Below, piece by piece: positions 31,876 through 38,629 of a stretch of 38,629 nucleotides of DNA. Every line of letters starts with the position of its first letter. The stretch's first letter is position 1. The translations under genes were made by a program, and so were the position numbers. This stretch comes from Paractinoplanes rishiriensis (GTDB lineage: Bacteria; Actinomycetota; Actinomycetes; Mycobacteriales; Micromonosporaceae). Under the pieces are notes generated by a model. It was given only the letters and a program-made list of their open reading frames with translations. It made no database searches and was not told the DNA's origin. The DNA is taken from the NCBI RefSeq assembly GCF_016862375.1, contig NZ_BOMV01000008.1, positions 1 to 38,629 on the forward strand, written 5' to 3'.

Positions 31876-32080
31876 CCGCCTGCTCCTTTCTGGCAGATTC
31901 GTCGTCCCTGCCTCGGCCGATCGCCTGCTGGAGGGCTTCGGCATCCAGGACCAGGACGAGGCAGCCGCGGTCCGGATCGAAATGCACGCCCTCGACCTCC
32001 ACATACACGTTGTTGATCACCACGCCGACATTCGCGTTGGGCTCACGGGAGGCGGTGGCGAACAGGGCGTTACGCAGCAC
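31835..32080 (-). CDS. Small hypothetical protein
   Basis: This 81-aa protein starts at GTG 32080 behind AGGAGAG. It has a beta-like NVGVVINNVYVEVEGVHF core and a charged, probably disordered tail (GRGRDDESARKEQADAAEA). Unknown function. It overlaps the genes on both sides (11 nt and 41 nt), so the three are probably co-translated. Confidence 0.62.
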   Translation of the reverse strand: MLRNALFATASREPNANVGVVINNVYVEVEGVHFDPDRGCLVLVLDAEALQQAIGRGRDDESARKEQADAAEAVRSHPENR

Positions 32081-32414
32081 GACGATCTCTCCTGTCTCGT
32101 GGGATCCAGCCCAGGAAGCGATCAAACAGGTTGTCGACCCGGCCCCACGCACAGTTGCCGGTCGCCTGCTCCATCGCGTCGACCATTTGCGCGCCGAGGT
32201 AAGTGCTCAGGCCCAACAGGTCGGCCTGGAACTGTTCGGCCAGCTCGACCTTGGCCGGCGCACACGGCCACGGCTCGCCGCACTTCCCGCAGTCGAAACT
32301 CGGCCGTAAGGCGACGTGCGCCAGCGCGACCCCCACCGGCACCGAAACAGCAGCATCGGGACCGGCGGCTACCGGGCCGTCTGCCGGGGCCGGTGTAGGT
32401 CGTCGCGGGCTCAC
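32070..32414 (-). CDS. Hypothetical protein with CxxC motif
   Basis: This 114-aa protein has a Pro/Ala-rich start, then SFDCGKCGEPWPCAPAKVEL, where three cysteines could bind zinc, and a helical C-terminus (LLGLSTYLGAQMVDAMEQ). The GTG start at 32414 lies 4 nt after the methyltransferase stop. Such CxxCGxPWPC proteins are common and uncharacterised in actinobacteria. Confidence 0.7.
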   Translation of the reverse strand: MSPRRPTPAPADGPVAAGPDAAVSVPVGVALAHVALRPSFDCGKCGEPWPCAPAKVELAEQFQADLLGLSTYLGAQMVDAMEQATGNCAWGRVDNLFDRFLGWIPRDRRDRRAA

Positions 32415-32418
32415 GGGG

Positions 32419-33222
32419 TCACCCGGCCTTGCGCGCGATGCCGCAGTAGACGTTCAGCGTCTCCGGGCTGTCGATGTCGGGCCGCCACAGCGGCGTCGAG
32501 ACGACACCGGGTTCGACCAGGTCCAGGGTGTCGAAGAACTGTTCGATCTGCGTGGGGGTGCGTAGGTGGTAGTCGGCGCCCCCGTCTCTGGCTGCCTTGA
32601 CGGCCCGGCTGGTCCGGTCGGTCAGCACGCTGTCGTTGACGGCCAGGTAGCTTGCGGGGGCCAGCTCGGCGACGATGCGGTGCACGATGTCGGCGGGTTT
32701 GTCGTCGTCGGCGACGTGTCCCAGAATGCCCAGCATCATCACCGCAACCGGCCGGCCGAAGTCGAGGGTCTTCGCCGCTTCCCGCAACACCGTGTCCGGG
32801 TCGCGGACATCGGCATCCACGTAAGCGGTCGCCCCGGCCGGGTCGCTGGTCAACAACGCGCGGGCGTGGCACAACACGAGCGGATCGTTGTCGACGTAAA
32901 CGATCTTCGCCTCGGGTGCGATCGCCTGTGCTACCTGGTGGGTGTTGTCGACGGTGGGCAGGCCGGTCCCCAGGTCGAGGAACTGGCGGATACCCGCCTC
33001 ACCGGTCAGGAACGTGACGGCGCGGCGCAGGAACGCCCTGGACTCGCGGGCCACGCGCACGATCTCGGGGTATTGCTCGATGACCTTGTCGCCGACCGCG
33101 CGGTCGGCGGCGAAGTTGTCCTTACCGCCCAGCCAGTAGTTCCAGATCCGGGCGCTGTGCGGCACCTCGGAGTTCAGCCCGGAGGCAGGGTGCGTCCCTG
33201 CCGGACCCGCCGTGGTGTTCAT
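32419..33222 (-). CDS. SAM-dependent methyltransferase, PF04672 (DUF574)
   Basis: This 267-aa protein matches the actinobacterial PF04672 family: PHSARIWNYWLGGKDNFAAD near the N-terminus, the SAM motif FLDLGTGLPTVDNTHQVA, the YVDNDPLVLCHARALL acidic strand, and the FFDTLDLVEPGVV end. The substrate is unknown; family members are numerous and often lie near regulators of differentiation. The ATG overlaps the GNAT stop by 4 nt. Confidence 0.92.
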   Translation of the reverse strand: MNTTAGPAGTHPASGLNSEVPHSARIWNYWLGGKDNFAADRAVGDKVIEQYPEIVRVARESRAFLRRAVTFLTGEAGIRQFLDLGTGLPTVDNTHQVAQAIAPEAKIVYVDNDPLVLCHARALLTSDPAGATAYVDADVRDPDTVLREAAKTLDFGRPVAVMMLGILGHVADDDKPADIVHRIVAELAPASYLAVNDSVLTDRTSRAVKAARDGGADYHLRTPTQIEQFFDTLDLVEPGVVSTPLWRPDIDSPETLNVYCGIARKAG

Positions 33223-33863
33223 GACGCCCCTCCCGGCTGCTTGGTCGGGTGGCCGTTGACCGGGCCGGCGGGTCGCCACATCGGATGTAGCAGTGGCCCG
33301 CCCTGGCCGACCAGGTACGAGGGCCGGAGTTGGTAGCCGTGCCGCAGGTAGAGGGCCTGGTTGCGCAGGCCGGTGGCTTCCAGGTAGGTCGGCATCGCTT
33401 CGGTGTCGAGTTGCCGGTGCCGGTGTTCCAGGAGCTGGCTGCCGATCCCGCGGCCTTGCCATTGCGGGCGTACGGCCAGGTAGGCGAGGTAGTAATGCGG
33501 CGGGGTCTGCGGGTGGTGGGTGTGCATCGCCGCGTCGAGGGCGTAGAAGCGCGGGCAGTGCGGGCCGACCGCGGCGGACAGCCGGGCCGGGTAGTCGCGG
33601 ATCGCCGGCTGGGGCTGGTCGTCGTGGCGGTACCAGATGGCGACCGCGATATCGAGCAGCACATCGACCTGCCCGTAGGTGAGGGCGTGTTCGGCCAGGA
33701 TGGTGAAGTACGGCAGGTAGCGGCGGGCGCGTTCTTCTGGGTCCGGGATCAGCCAAGGCCCGAGATCTCCTTGCTGGAACGCTGCGGTCAGCAGCCAGGC
33801 GATGCCGGGGGCGTCGCCCGGCCCGGCGGCCCGGATGTGAGTGTGCGCGGCGGTCGCGGACAT
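33219..33863 (-). CDS. GNAT family N-acetyltransferase
   Basis: This 214-aa protein has the acetyl-CoA pyrophosphate loop RPQWQGRGIGSQLLEH preceded by the YYLAYLAVRP strand, and a C-terminal LYLRHGYQLRPSYLV stretch as in GNAT enzymes. The acceptor is unknown. ATG 33863 lies 7 nt after the permease stop, and the stop overlaps the methyltransferase start, giving one coupled operon. Confidence 0.9.
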   Translation of the reverse strand: MSATAAHTHIRAAGPGDAPGIAWLLTAAFQQGDLGPWLIPDPEERARRYLPYFTILAEHALTYGQVDVLLDIAVAIWYRHDDQPQPAIRDYPARLSAAVGPHCPRFYALDAAMHTHHPQTPPHYYLAYLAVRPQWQGRGIGSQLLEHRHRQLDTEAMPTYLEATGLRNQALYLRHGYQLRPSYLVGQGGPLLHPMWRPAGPVNGHPTKQPGGAS

Positions 33864-33870
33864 CAGCGGT

Positions 33871-35376
33871 TCACCTACCCGCCGTGGTCAGCGGTGCCGG
33901 GCGGCTGGTGGTGCTGTGTGCGCCGCGGCCGATCGCCGCGTACACCTGCGGCTGGCGGGCCTTGAGGATCAGCGCCCACACGATCCCGGCGACCGCGGCG
34001 ACGCCGTACACCGCGGGTAGCTGCCAGCGCAGCCCGGACGTGGGGTCGACGCCCAGCAGCGTCGCGAACTGCGCCAACGTCACCGCGAGCACACCGCCCA
34101 GGCCGAGCGCGGCCAGCGCCGGGGCGAGGATCCCGCGACCGGCACCGACCCCCACCCGACGGCGGGCCGGGGTGAAGTAGGCCAGCACGGATACCGAGGT
34201 GGCGGTCATCAGGATCAGCACACCGAGTCCGCCGAGCACGGTCAGCCAGAAGAACATATGCGTGAACGGATCCCACGCGGCCAGCACGTACGTGCTGATC
34301 ACCCCGGCGGCGATCACCGTTTGCAGCGCGGAGCCCCAGATCGGAGCGCGGGTACGCGGGCTGGTCCGGCCCAACACACTGGGCAGGACGCCTTCGCGGC
34401 CGAGAGCGAAGAAGTAGCGGGCGGCGGTGTTGTGGAACGCCAGCAGCGCGGCGAACAGGCTGGTCACGAACAACAACCTGCCGACCGTGATCACCACTGC
34501 GGGCAGGTACGGGCCGGTCAGGGTGAAAATCAGCTCGGAGCCGTGGGTGGTGGCCGCCGCGACGATGTTCGCCGGCCCCGTGGCGACCGACATCGCCCAC
34601 GCGCAGAACGCGTACAACAAGCCGATGACCGCCAACGCAAGGTAAGTGGCGCGGGCGACAGTCTTCTGCGGATCCTTGGACTCCTCGCTGAACACCGCGG
34701 TGCCCTCGAACCCCACATAGCCGGCGATCGCCGTCGCCAACGCCGCACCCAACCCGGCGGTGAACAAGTTCGCCGGGGACAGCGTCGTGAACGAGACCGT
34801 TCCCTCGGCCGGGTGCGCCACCTGCACGCCAGCGAGGATCACCGCCACCACGATCTCCGCGATCAGGACGGTCGCCAGGACCCGGCTGTTCAGATCGATC
34901 CGCCGTCCACCGAGCACGGCGATGACCGCCCACGCCGCCATCGCCCACGCCCACCACGGCGCCGAGATCCCCAGCTCGGCCGCCATGAACGTCTGCGCGA
35001 CGACACCGAACCCGCCGTACAGGCCGGTCTGCATCAGGTTGTAGCCGGCTACCGCGACGAACGCCGCCCCCACCCCCGCGGGGCGGCCCAGGCCATGGGT
35101 GACGTAGGTGTAGAACGCGCCCGCGTTCACCACCCGACGCGACATCGCCACATACCCCACCGCGAACACCGCCAGCAACACCGCGACCACCACATAACCC
35201 AGCGGAATCCCGGTAATCCCCGTGACCGCGAAACCCGCCGTCGCACCCCCAGCGACCACCGTCAACGGCGCGGCAGCCGCCATCACCGTGAACACCAGCG
35301 GCCACACCCCCAACCTGGACCGGGCCAGCTCAGCCGTGACCGTGCTGGGCGGGGCAGAAACCGTAAACGAAGACAC
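33871..35376 (-). CDS. APC superfamily amino acid permease
   Basis: This 501-aa transporter has about twelve membrane helices. APC marks include the GGATAGFAVTGITG region in helix 1, GAFYTYVTHGLGRPAG, and GFEGTAVFSEESKDPQ with the following loop. It should import amino acids or amines with protons. I chose GTG 35376 (GGAG about 9 nt upstream); GTG 35463 is also in frame and would overlap GPP34 by 26 nt. It lies between GPP34 and the GNAT in the same operon. Confidence 0.92.
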   Translation of the reverse strand: MSSFTVSAPPSTVTAELARSRLGVWPLVFTVMAAAAPLTVVAGGATAGFAVTGITGIPLGYVVVAVLLAVFAVGYVAMSRRVVNAGAFYTYVTHGLGRPAGVGAAFVAVAGYNLMQTGLYGGFGVVAQTFMAAELGISAPWWAWAMAAWAVIAVLGGRRIDLNSRVLATVLIAEIVVAVILAGVQVAHPAEGTVSFTTLSPANLFTAGLGAALATAIAGYVGFEGTAVFSEESKDPQKTVARATYLALAVIGLLYAFCAWAMSVATGPANIVAAATTHGSELIFTLTGPYLPAVVITVGRLLFVTSLFAALLAFHNTAARYFFALGREGVLPSVLGRTSPRTRAPIWGSALQTVIAAGVISTYVLAAWDPFTHMFFWLTVLGGLGVLILMTATSVSVLAYFTPARRRVGVGAGRGILAPALAALGLGGVLAVTLAQFATLLGVDPTSGLRWQLPAVYGVAAVAGIVWALILKARQPQVYAAIGRGAHSTTSRPAPLTTAGR

Positions 35377-35437
35377 GGGTATCGACTCCAGAAAATCGAG
35401 GGGAAGACGACGCAAAGGTGAAGAGCAATGGTGAGAG

Positions 35438-36244
35438 TCAGGTGCTGGTGATGACCGCGTCACCCACCGCCGCTTCGGTGTGGTAGATCAACTCGCGGAT
35501 CATGACTGGCGCGGTCGCGACTACACGGCGTAGCTCACCCGCCAGGTCGTCGGCTGCGCCCAACAGAACGATGCGGTGCAGGTCTGTGGCCAGGACCAGA
35601 CCAGCGAGAACGGTGTCGAACACATCAAGCGGCTCGCCGGCCCGCAGCCTCGTCGACAACCGCGCCCACGGCCAGGCCGCCGCGTTCATGTCCACCGGCA
35701 CGTACCGCACCGACCGGCCGAACAGGCCCCGCGAACGGTGCTCACGCACCTGACCACCACGGACCAGCCGGGCCGCGACCTGGGCGCGGGAACCGCGGGC
35801 CAGATACGCCAGCCACGTGCGTACCGGATGATGGACCGGCTCGCTGGACACCTGGTCCAACACCGCGTGCGCCAACACATCACCCGGAGGCGCACCCTCA
35901 GCGACAAGGACGAACCCGTCCCGCAGCACCGCACGATCCGCTAGCAGCAGCTCGCCCAGCAACGCCGCGGACAACCCGAGGCCCGCCACCCGGGCATCCA
36001 GAAGCAGGCGCCCGTCACTGTCGCGATGGATCAACCGGAACATGTCATCCGCCAGCACCGGCCACCCGCCACCTGCGGAGCTGCGGACCTCGACCGAACG
36101 CACGCCCCGCGCAGCCACGGACGCAGCCGCCACCGGGCGACCAGCAGCGTGCCGGCCGAACGGCGAATCCCGATGAGGCCCCGGCCCAAGGCCGGGACGT
36201 TCACCGTGACGATCCGCAGGCCAAGGGTCCACGTGATACACCAC
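35438..36244 (-). CDS. GPP34 family protein (GOLPH3-like)
   Basis: This 268-aa protein has the GPP34 core from about residue 62: PVLADDMFRLIHRDSDGRLL, GLGLSAALLGELLLADRAVL and a C-terminal DLHRIVLLGAADDLAGELRR helix. Eukaryotic relatives bind phosphatidylinositol 4-phosphate; bacterial members have no settled role. The N-terminal 60 residues are unusual and may mean the true start is further in. GTG 36244 has GAGGTGA 7 nt upstream. It is the first gene of the minus-strand cargo run. Confidence 0.85.
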   Translation of the reverse strand: MVYHVDPWPADRHGERPGLGPGPHRDSPFGRHAAGRPVAAASVAARGVRSVEVRSSAGGGWPVLADDMFRLIHRDSDGRLLLDARVAGLGLSAALLGELLLADRAVLRDGFVLVAEGAPPGDVLAHAVLDQVSSEPVHHPVRTWLAYLARGSRAQVAARLVRGGQVREHRSRGLFGRSVRYVPVDMNAAAWPWARLSTRLRAGEPLDVFDTVLAGLVLATDLHRIVLLGAADDLAGELRRVVATAPVMIRELIYHTEAAVGDAVITST

Positions 36245-36726
36245 CGCTGATCACCTCATCTCGAAATCACTGACGCTCAACCCATGCCTCGCAGCAGCTC
36301 CAGCCCGGATGACTGCCCACCTCGCGCCCCGGTCGCGATTGGTGCCTCGCCCGCCGCACCGCCTCGGGGGCTGGGGACGGCGAGCGAGGAGTCGTCGGCT
36401 CTCGACCAAAGCCAAGTCAGCAGCGGCTCCTGGCTGGCCGTCGAAATACGATGTGGATCAGGGCGTCCATCGTGGCTCCAGTCGTGTCGTTCCGCGCCGC
36501 AATCGATGACGGCCCGTAGCGCAGCGGGTGCGCTACGTCTCGCCACGCAGTGTGCCGATGTGGACAATGTCGTAAGAAGCGCGCGCCAGGGCCTGCTCGC
36601 TGCCATTAGGCTGCCGCAAGCCCGGCGTCCCGCGGCCTTTTCCCTCCGCAGCGGGCTCCAGACTGGCTAGATGGCAGTGCTGAGCCCTACCGTCGTTGCG
36701 AGAGATCCGTCCGGAAGGGGTCGGAG
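36245..36726. other. Divergent intergenic region
   Basis: About 480 bases between divergent genes, with no supported gene. It should hold promoters for the GPP34 operon and the TPR regulator. A stretch at 36512-36546 looks like a tRNA D-arm but does not extend into a tRNA. GGAAGGGG before 36727 is a ribosome binding site. Confidence 0.45.
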
Positions 36727-38112
36727 ATGGCGGCAGTCCAAAGGCCCACGTTGCTCGCAGTGCTAGTCGAGCGTGACGAGTGCACCCACGACGAAATCGT
36801 GGCCAACTTCGAGCGGTGCGCCCGGGCCAACGGTGAAGATGCCACCCTGAGTGTTCGAACGTTGCGACGTTGGATTGCGGGTGACGTTCGAACTGCGCCG
36901 CGCCCATCACAGCGACGTGTTGCCCGCCTTTTCTGGGGCAACGCGATGTCCGAACTCTTGGCGCCGCCACCCCCCGACGCTTCCTCGATGCCGTCAACGG
37001 GCGACACAGTGCGCACTACGTTTGACTCTGTTTCGTCAGGCCGAGTTGGAACGCCCGCATTAACAGACGAGCCCAGCGGCTCGCCAGGAACCTTAGAAAG
37101 GCAGGTTGCAATGGCAACTCGGCGTGCGGCCAGGTTCGCAACATTCGCTGAGATCGACAACGTCGGCCCAGAAGCAATCGCTCAACTTCAGGACGACGTG
37201 GTATATCTCGCCAACGCCTACGTCCACGATCCACTTATAGCCTTTATGGGAGACCTGATCGACGGCCAGGAAACGATTTTTCGAATCCTGGAGGGCCGCC
37301 AGAAGCCGACATTGACTCGCGATCTATATACGCTAGCGGGAGTGGTGTCCGGTCTTATCGCTAAGGCAAGTCAAGATTTGGGCCAGTTCCATGAAGCGAT
37401 GACTCACGCCAGGACCCTCTACGTGTGCGCCGACAACGCCGATCATCAGGGCTTACGTGCGTGGGCGCGAGGTCTGCAATCATTGATTGCATACTGGGCG
37501 GGTCGCCCGCAGGAGGCAGTGCGTTATGCCCAGAACGGCGCAGAGTTCGCGGCCAATGTAACTGGCTCGGTCGCAGCATGGCTGCCTGCGCTTGAGGCCC
37601 GGGCGTGGGCCCTTATGAACCTGGAAGGCGAGGCAAGCGCGGCAATCGGCCGGGCGATCGATCGGCGCTCGGAATACCAGCCTGACGACCTTGACGCGAT
37701 CGGAGGTCTGCTCTCTTTCCCGCAGGCCAAGCAAAGCTACTACGCCGCTGGAACGTACGTCTGCTTAGAAGGCGAAGCCGATCAAGAACGCGCTCAGTCT
37801 GAGGCGCTAACGGCATTGGACCTGTTCGAGCGCGGCAGACCAGAAGACCGATCTTTCAGTGACGAAGCTGGCGCCTGTTCCGAACTCGCTCTTGCTCGGG
37901 TTCACACAGGCGAGGTTGAAGGTGCTCGCAATGCGCTCATCCCGTTGCTGGCGCTTGAACCCGAGCGACGCATCGGTGGCATCATCACGAGCGCAAGTCG
38001 AGTGCACCACGCGCTGCGCGCACGACGCTACACCGGGTCATCCGAGGCGAAAAGCCTTCGGGAAGAGATCGAAGCATTCAGCAGGGTGCCTGCCGCCGCC
38101 CTCCCCGCATGA
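36727..38112 (+). CDS. TPR-containing transcriptional regulator-like protein
   Basis: This 461-aa protein has an N-terminal helical DNA-binding-like region (about 10-75: SVRTLRRWIAGDVRT, SQRRVARLFWG), a Ser/Pro-rich spacer, and a C-terminal run of helical repeats (about 150-450) typical of tetratricopeptide regulators (DLGQFHEAMTHARTLYV, GRPQEAVRYAQNGAEF). Such regulators are common beside DUF397 and PF04672 genes in actinobacteria. Base use is AT-richer at third positions than in the cargo run, hinting at different origin. The stop overlaps the next ATG by 4 nt. Confidence 0.82.
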   Translation: MAAVQRPTLLAVLVERDECTHDEIVANFERCARANGEDATLSVRTLRRWIAGDVRTAPRPSQRRVARLFWGNAMSELLAPPPPDASSMPSTGDTVRTTFDSVSSGRVGTPALTDEPSGSPGTLERQVAMATRRAARFATFAEIDNVGPEAIAQLQDDVVYLANAYVHDPLIAFMGDLIDGQETIFRILEGRQKPTLTRDLYTLAGVVSGLIAKASQDLGQFHEAMTHARTLYVCADNADHQGLRAWARGLQSLIAYWAGRPQEAVRYAQNGAEFAANVTGSVAAWLPALEARAWALMNLEGEASAAIGRAIDRRSEYQPDDLDAIGGLLSFPQAKQSYYAAGTYVCLEGEADQERAQSEALTALDLFERGRPEDRSFSDEAGACSELALARVHTGEVEGARNALIPLLALEPERRIGGIITSASRVHHALRARRYTGSSEAKSLREEIEAFSRVPAAALPA

Positions 38113-38629
38113 CGCGCCTCCAGTCGCCGAGAGATACGGTCAGCCCTGTGTTTCCTATTGAAATCAACGGCCCTCGCATCAGCCTGCGCGAATTTCGCAT
38201 CGACGATCTAGATGCATCGATGAGTGTGGTCGGCGATCCGGAGGTCACTCGGTGGTTGAGCTACGACACCCGAACCCGAGCCGATCAGGCTCAACGCCTA
38301 ACCGCCGACATCCAACGTGCACAGACCCAGCCACGGCCGGACTACTATCTTGCGATCGCAAACGGCGATGACGTTCTCGTCGGTTTCGCTCGTATTGGCC
38401 TCGGCCGTGATGGGGGCGAGCTGGGTTATGCAGTAAGGCGGGAGGACTGGGGACGCGGTTATGCAACCGAGGCCGCATCCTTGCTGATCGAATTCGGATT
38501 CACCGCCCTCAAATTGCACCGAATTCAGGCTGCTTGCGGTCCGGAAAACCATGCTTCACAGCGACTGCTTACGCGGCTACACTTCGTTCCCGAAGGCCGC
38601 CTACGAGAACACGTGTTCACCAATGGAGC
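38109..38629 (+). CDS. GNAT acetyltransferase, truncated by window end
   Basis: The visible 173 residues match RimJ/RimL-type acetyltransferases (Acetyltransf_3): ISLREFRIDDLDA at the start, FARIGLGRDGGELGYAV, the acetyl-CoA loop REDWGRGYATEAASLLIEF, and LKLHRIQAACGPENHASQRL. The C-terminus (GRLREHVFTNG) is near the usual end of the family, so little is missing. ATG 38109 overlaps the TPR gene stop (ATGA), showing coupling. Codon use is like the TPR gene. The acceptor is unknown. Confidence 0.9.
   Translation, partial: MTRLQSPRDTVSPVFPIEINGPRISLREFRIDDLDASMSVVGDPEVTRWLSYDTRTRADQAQRLTADIQRAQTQPRPDYYLAIANGDDVLVGFARIGLGRDGGELGYAVRREDWGRGYATEAASLLIEFGFTALKLHRIQAACGPENHASQRLLTRLHFVPEGRLREHVFTNG

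Noticed and set aside
34258..35421. Plus-strand open frame opposite the permease
   Set aside because: It is a shadow: Arg/His/Asp-rich with no domain, opposite a gene with clear transmembrane motifs.
36512..36546. tRNA-like D-arm sequence
   Set aside because: No anticodon arm, T-arm or matching acceptor follows, so it is not a tRNA gene.

Overview
The window is high-GC actinomycete DNA, most likely from Micromonosporaceae (Actinoplanes-like). Clues are strong G/C third-position bias, actinobacterial families (DUF5709, DUF397, PF04672 methyltransferases, GPP34, Lsr2, DUF2637/Spd), a MacRS-type two-component pair, and many start codons lying 6-8 nt after a TANNNT -10 box (leaderless transcripts). 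This is inference from content; no 16S gene or taxonomic marker is present.

Region 1 (about 1-6.5 kb): a STAS/ATPase anti-sigma regulator, a DUF5709 protein, a MacRS-type response regulator and histidine kinase in an overlapping operon, and a divergent anti-sigma ATPase. Two secreted GH16-type proteins follow. The first has lost the catalytic segment but keeps a CBM5/12 module; the second is an intact glucanase with a ricin-type lectin module. Region 2 (6.5-17.7 kb): glycerol kinase, a GH46 chitosanase with a discoidin-like domain, 4-alpha-glucanotransferase overlapping a small antitoxin-like gene, a spermidine-synthase-like protein, a repeat-bearing actinobacterial protein, DUF4240, TerC and a Cys-cluster/pentapeptide protein.

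Region 3 (17.85-21.2 kb) is the most striking. A GEMM-I class cyclic-dinucleotide riboswitch sits directly before a small secreted beta-rich protein. Next comes a SipW/ER-type signal peptidase fused to a DUF5305-like domain, then a secreted lamin-tail protein. The riboswitch has A rather than G at the position that selects c-di-GMP over 3',3'-cGAMP. I read this as a second-messenger-controlled surface or matrix module with its own dedicated signal peptidase. Region 4 (21.2-26.2 kb): DUF4231 and ROK genes, a convergent membrane-anchored double-HTH regulator with a small membrane partner, and a lipoprotein.

Region 5 (26.28 kb to the end) looks like one arm of an integrated element. It begins at a 43-bp 3' half of a tRNA-Met(CAT) gene, with the tRNA terminator outside it and five TACTAC repeats on an 11-bp phase just inside. 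An Spd-like DUF2637 protein and Lsr2 follow. The cargo is a long minus-strand run: GPP34, APC permease, GNAT, SAM methyltransferase, small proteins, two DUF397 proteins, a JmjC-type oxygenase and an S1 protease. A divergent TPR regulator and a truncated GNAT gene end the window. The other end of the element and its integrase are not in view.
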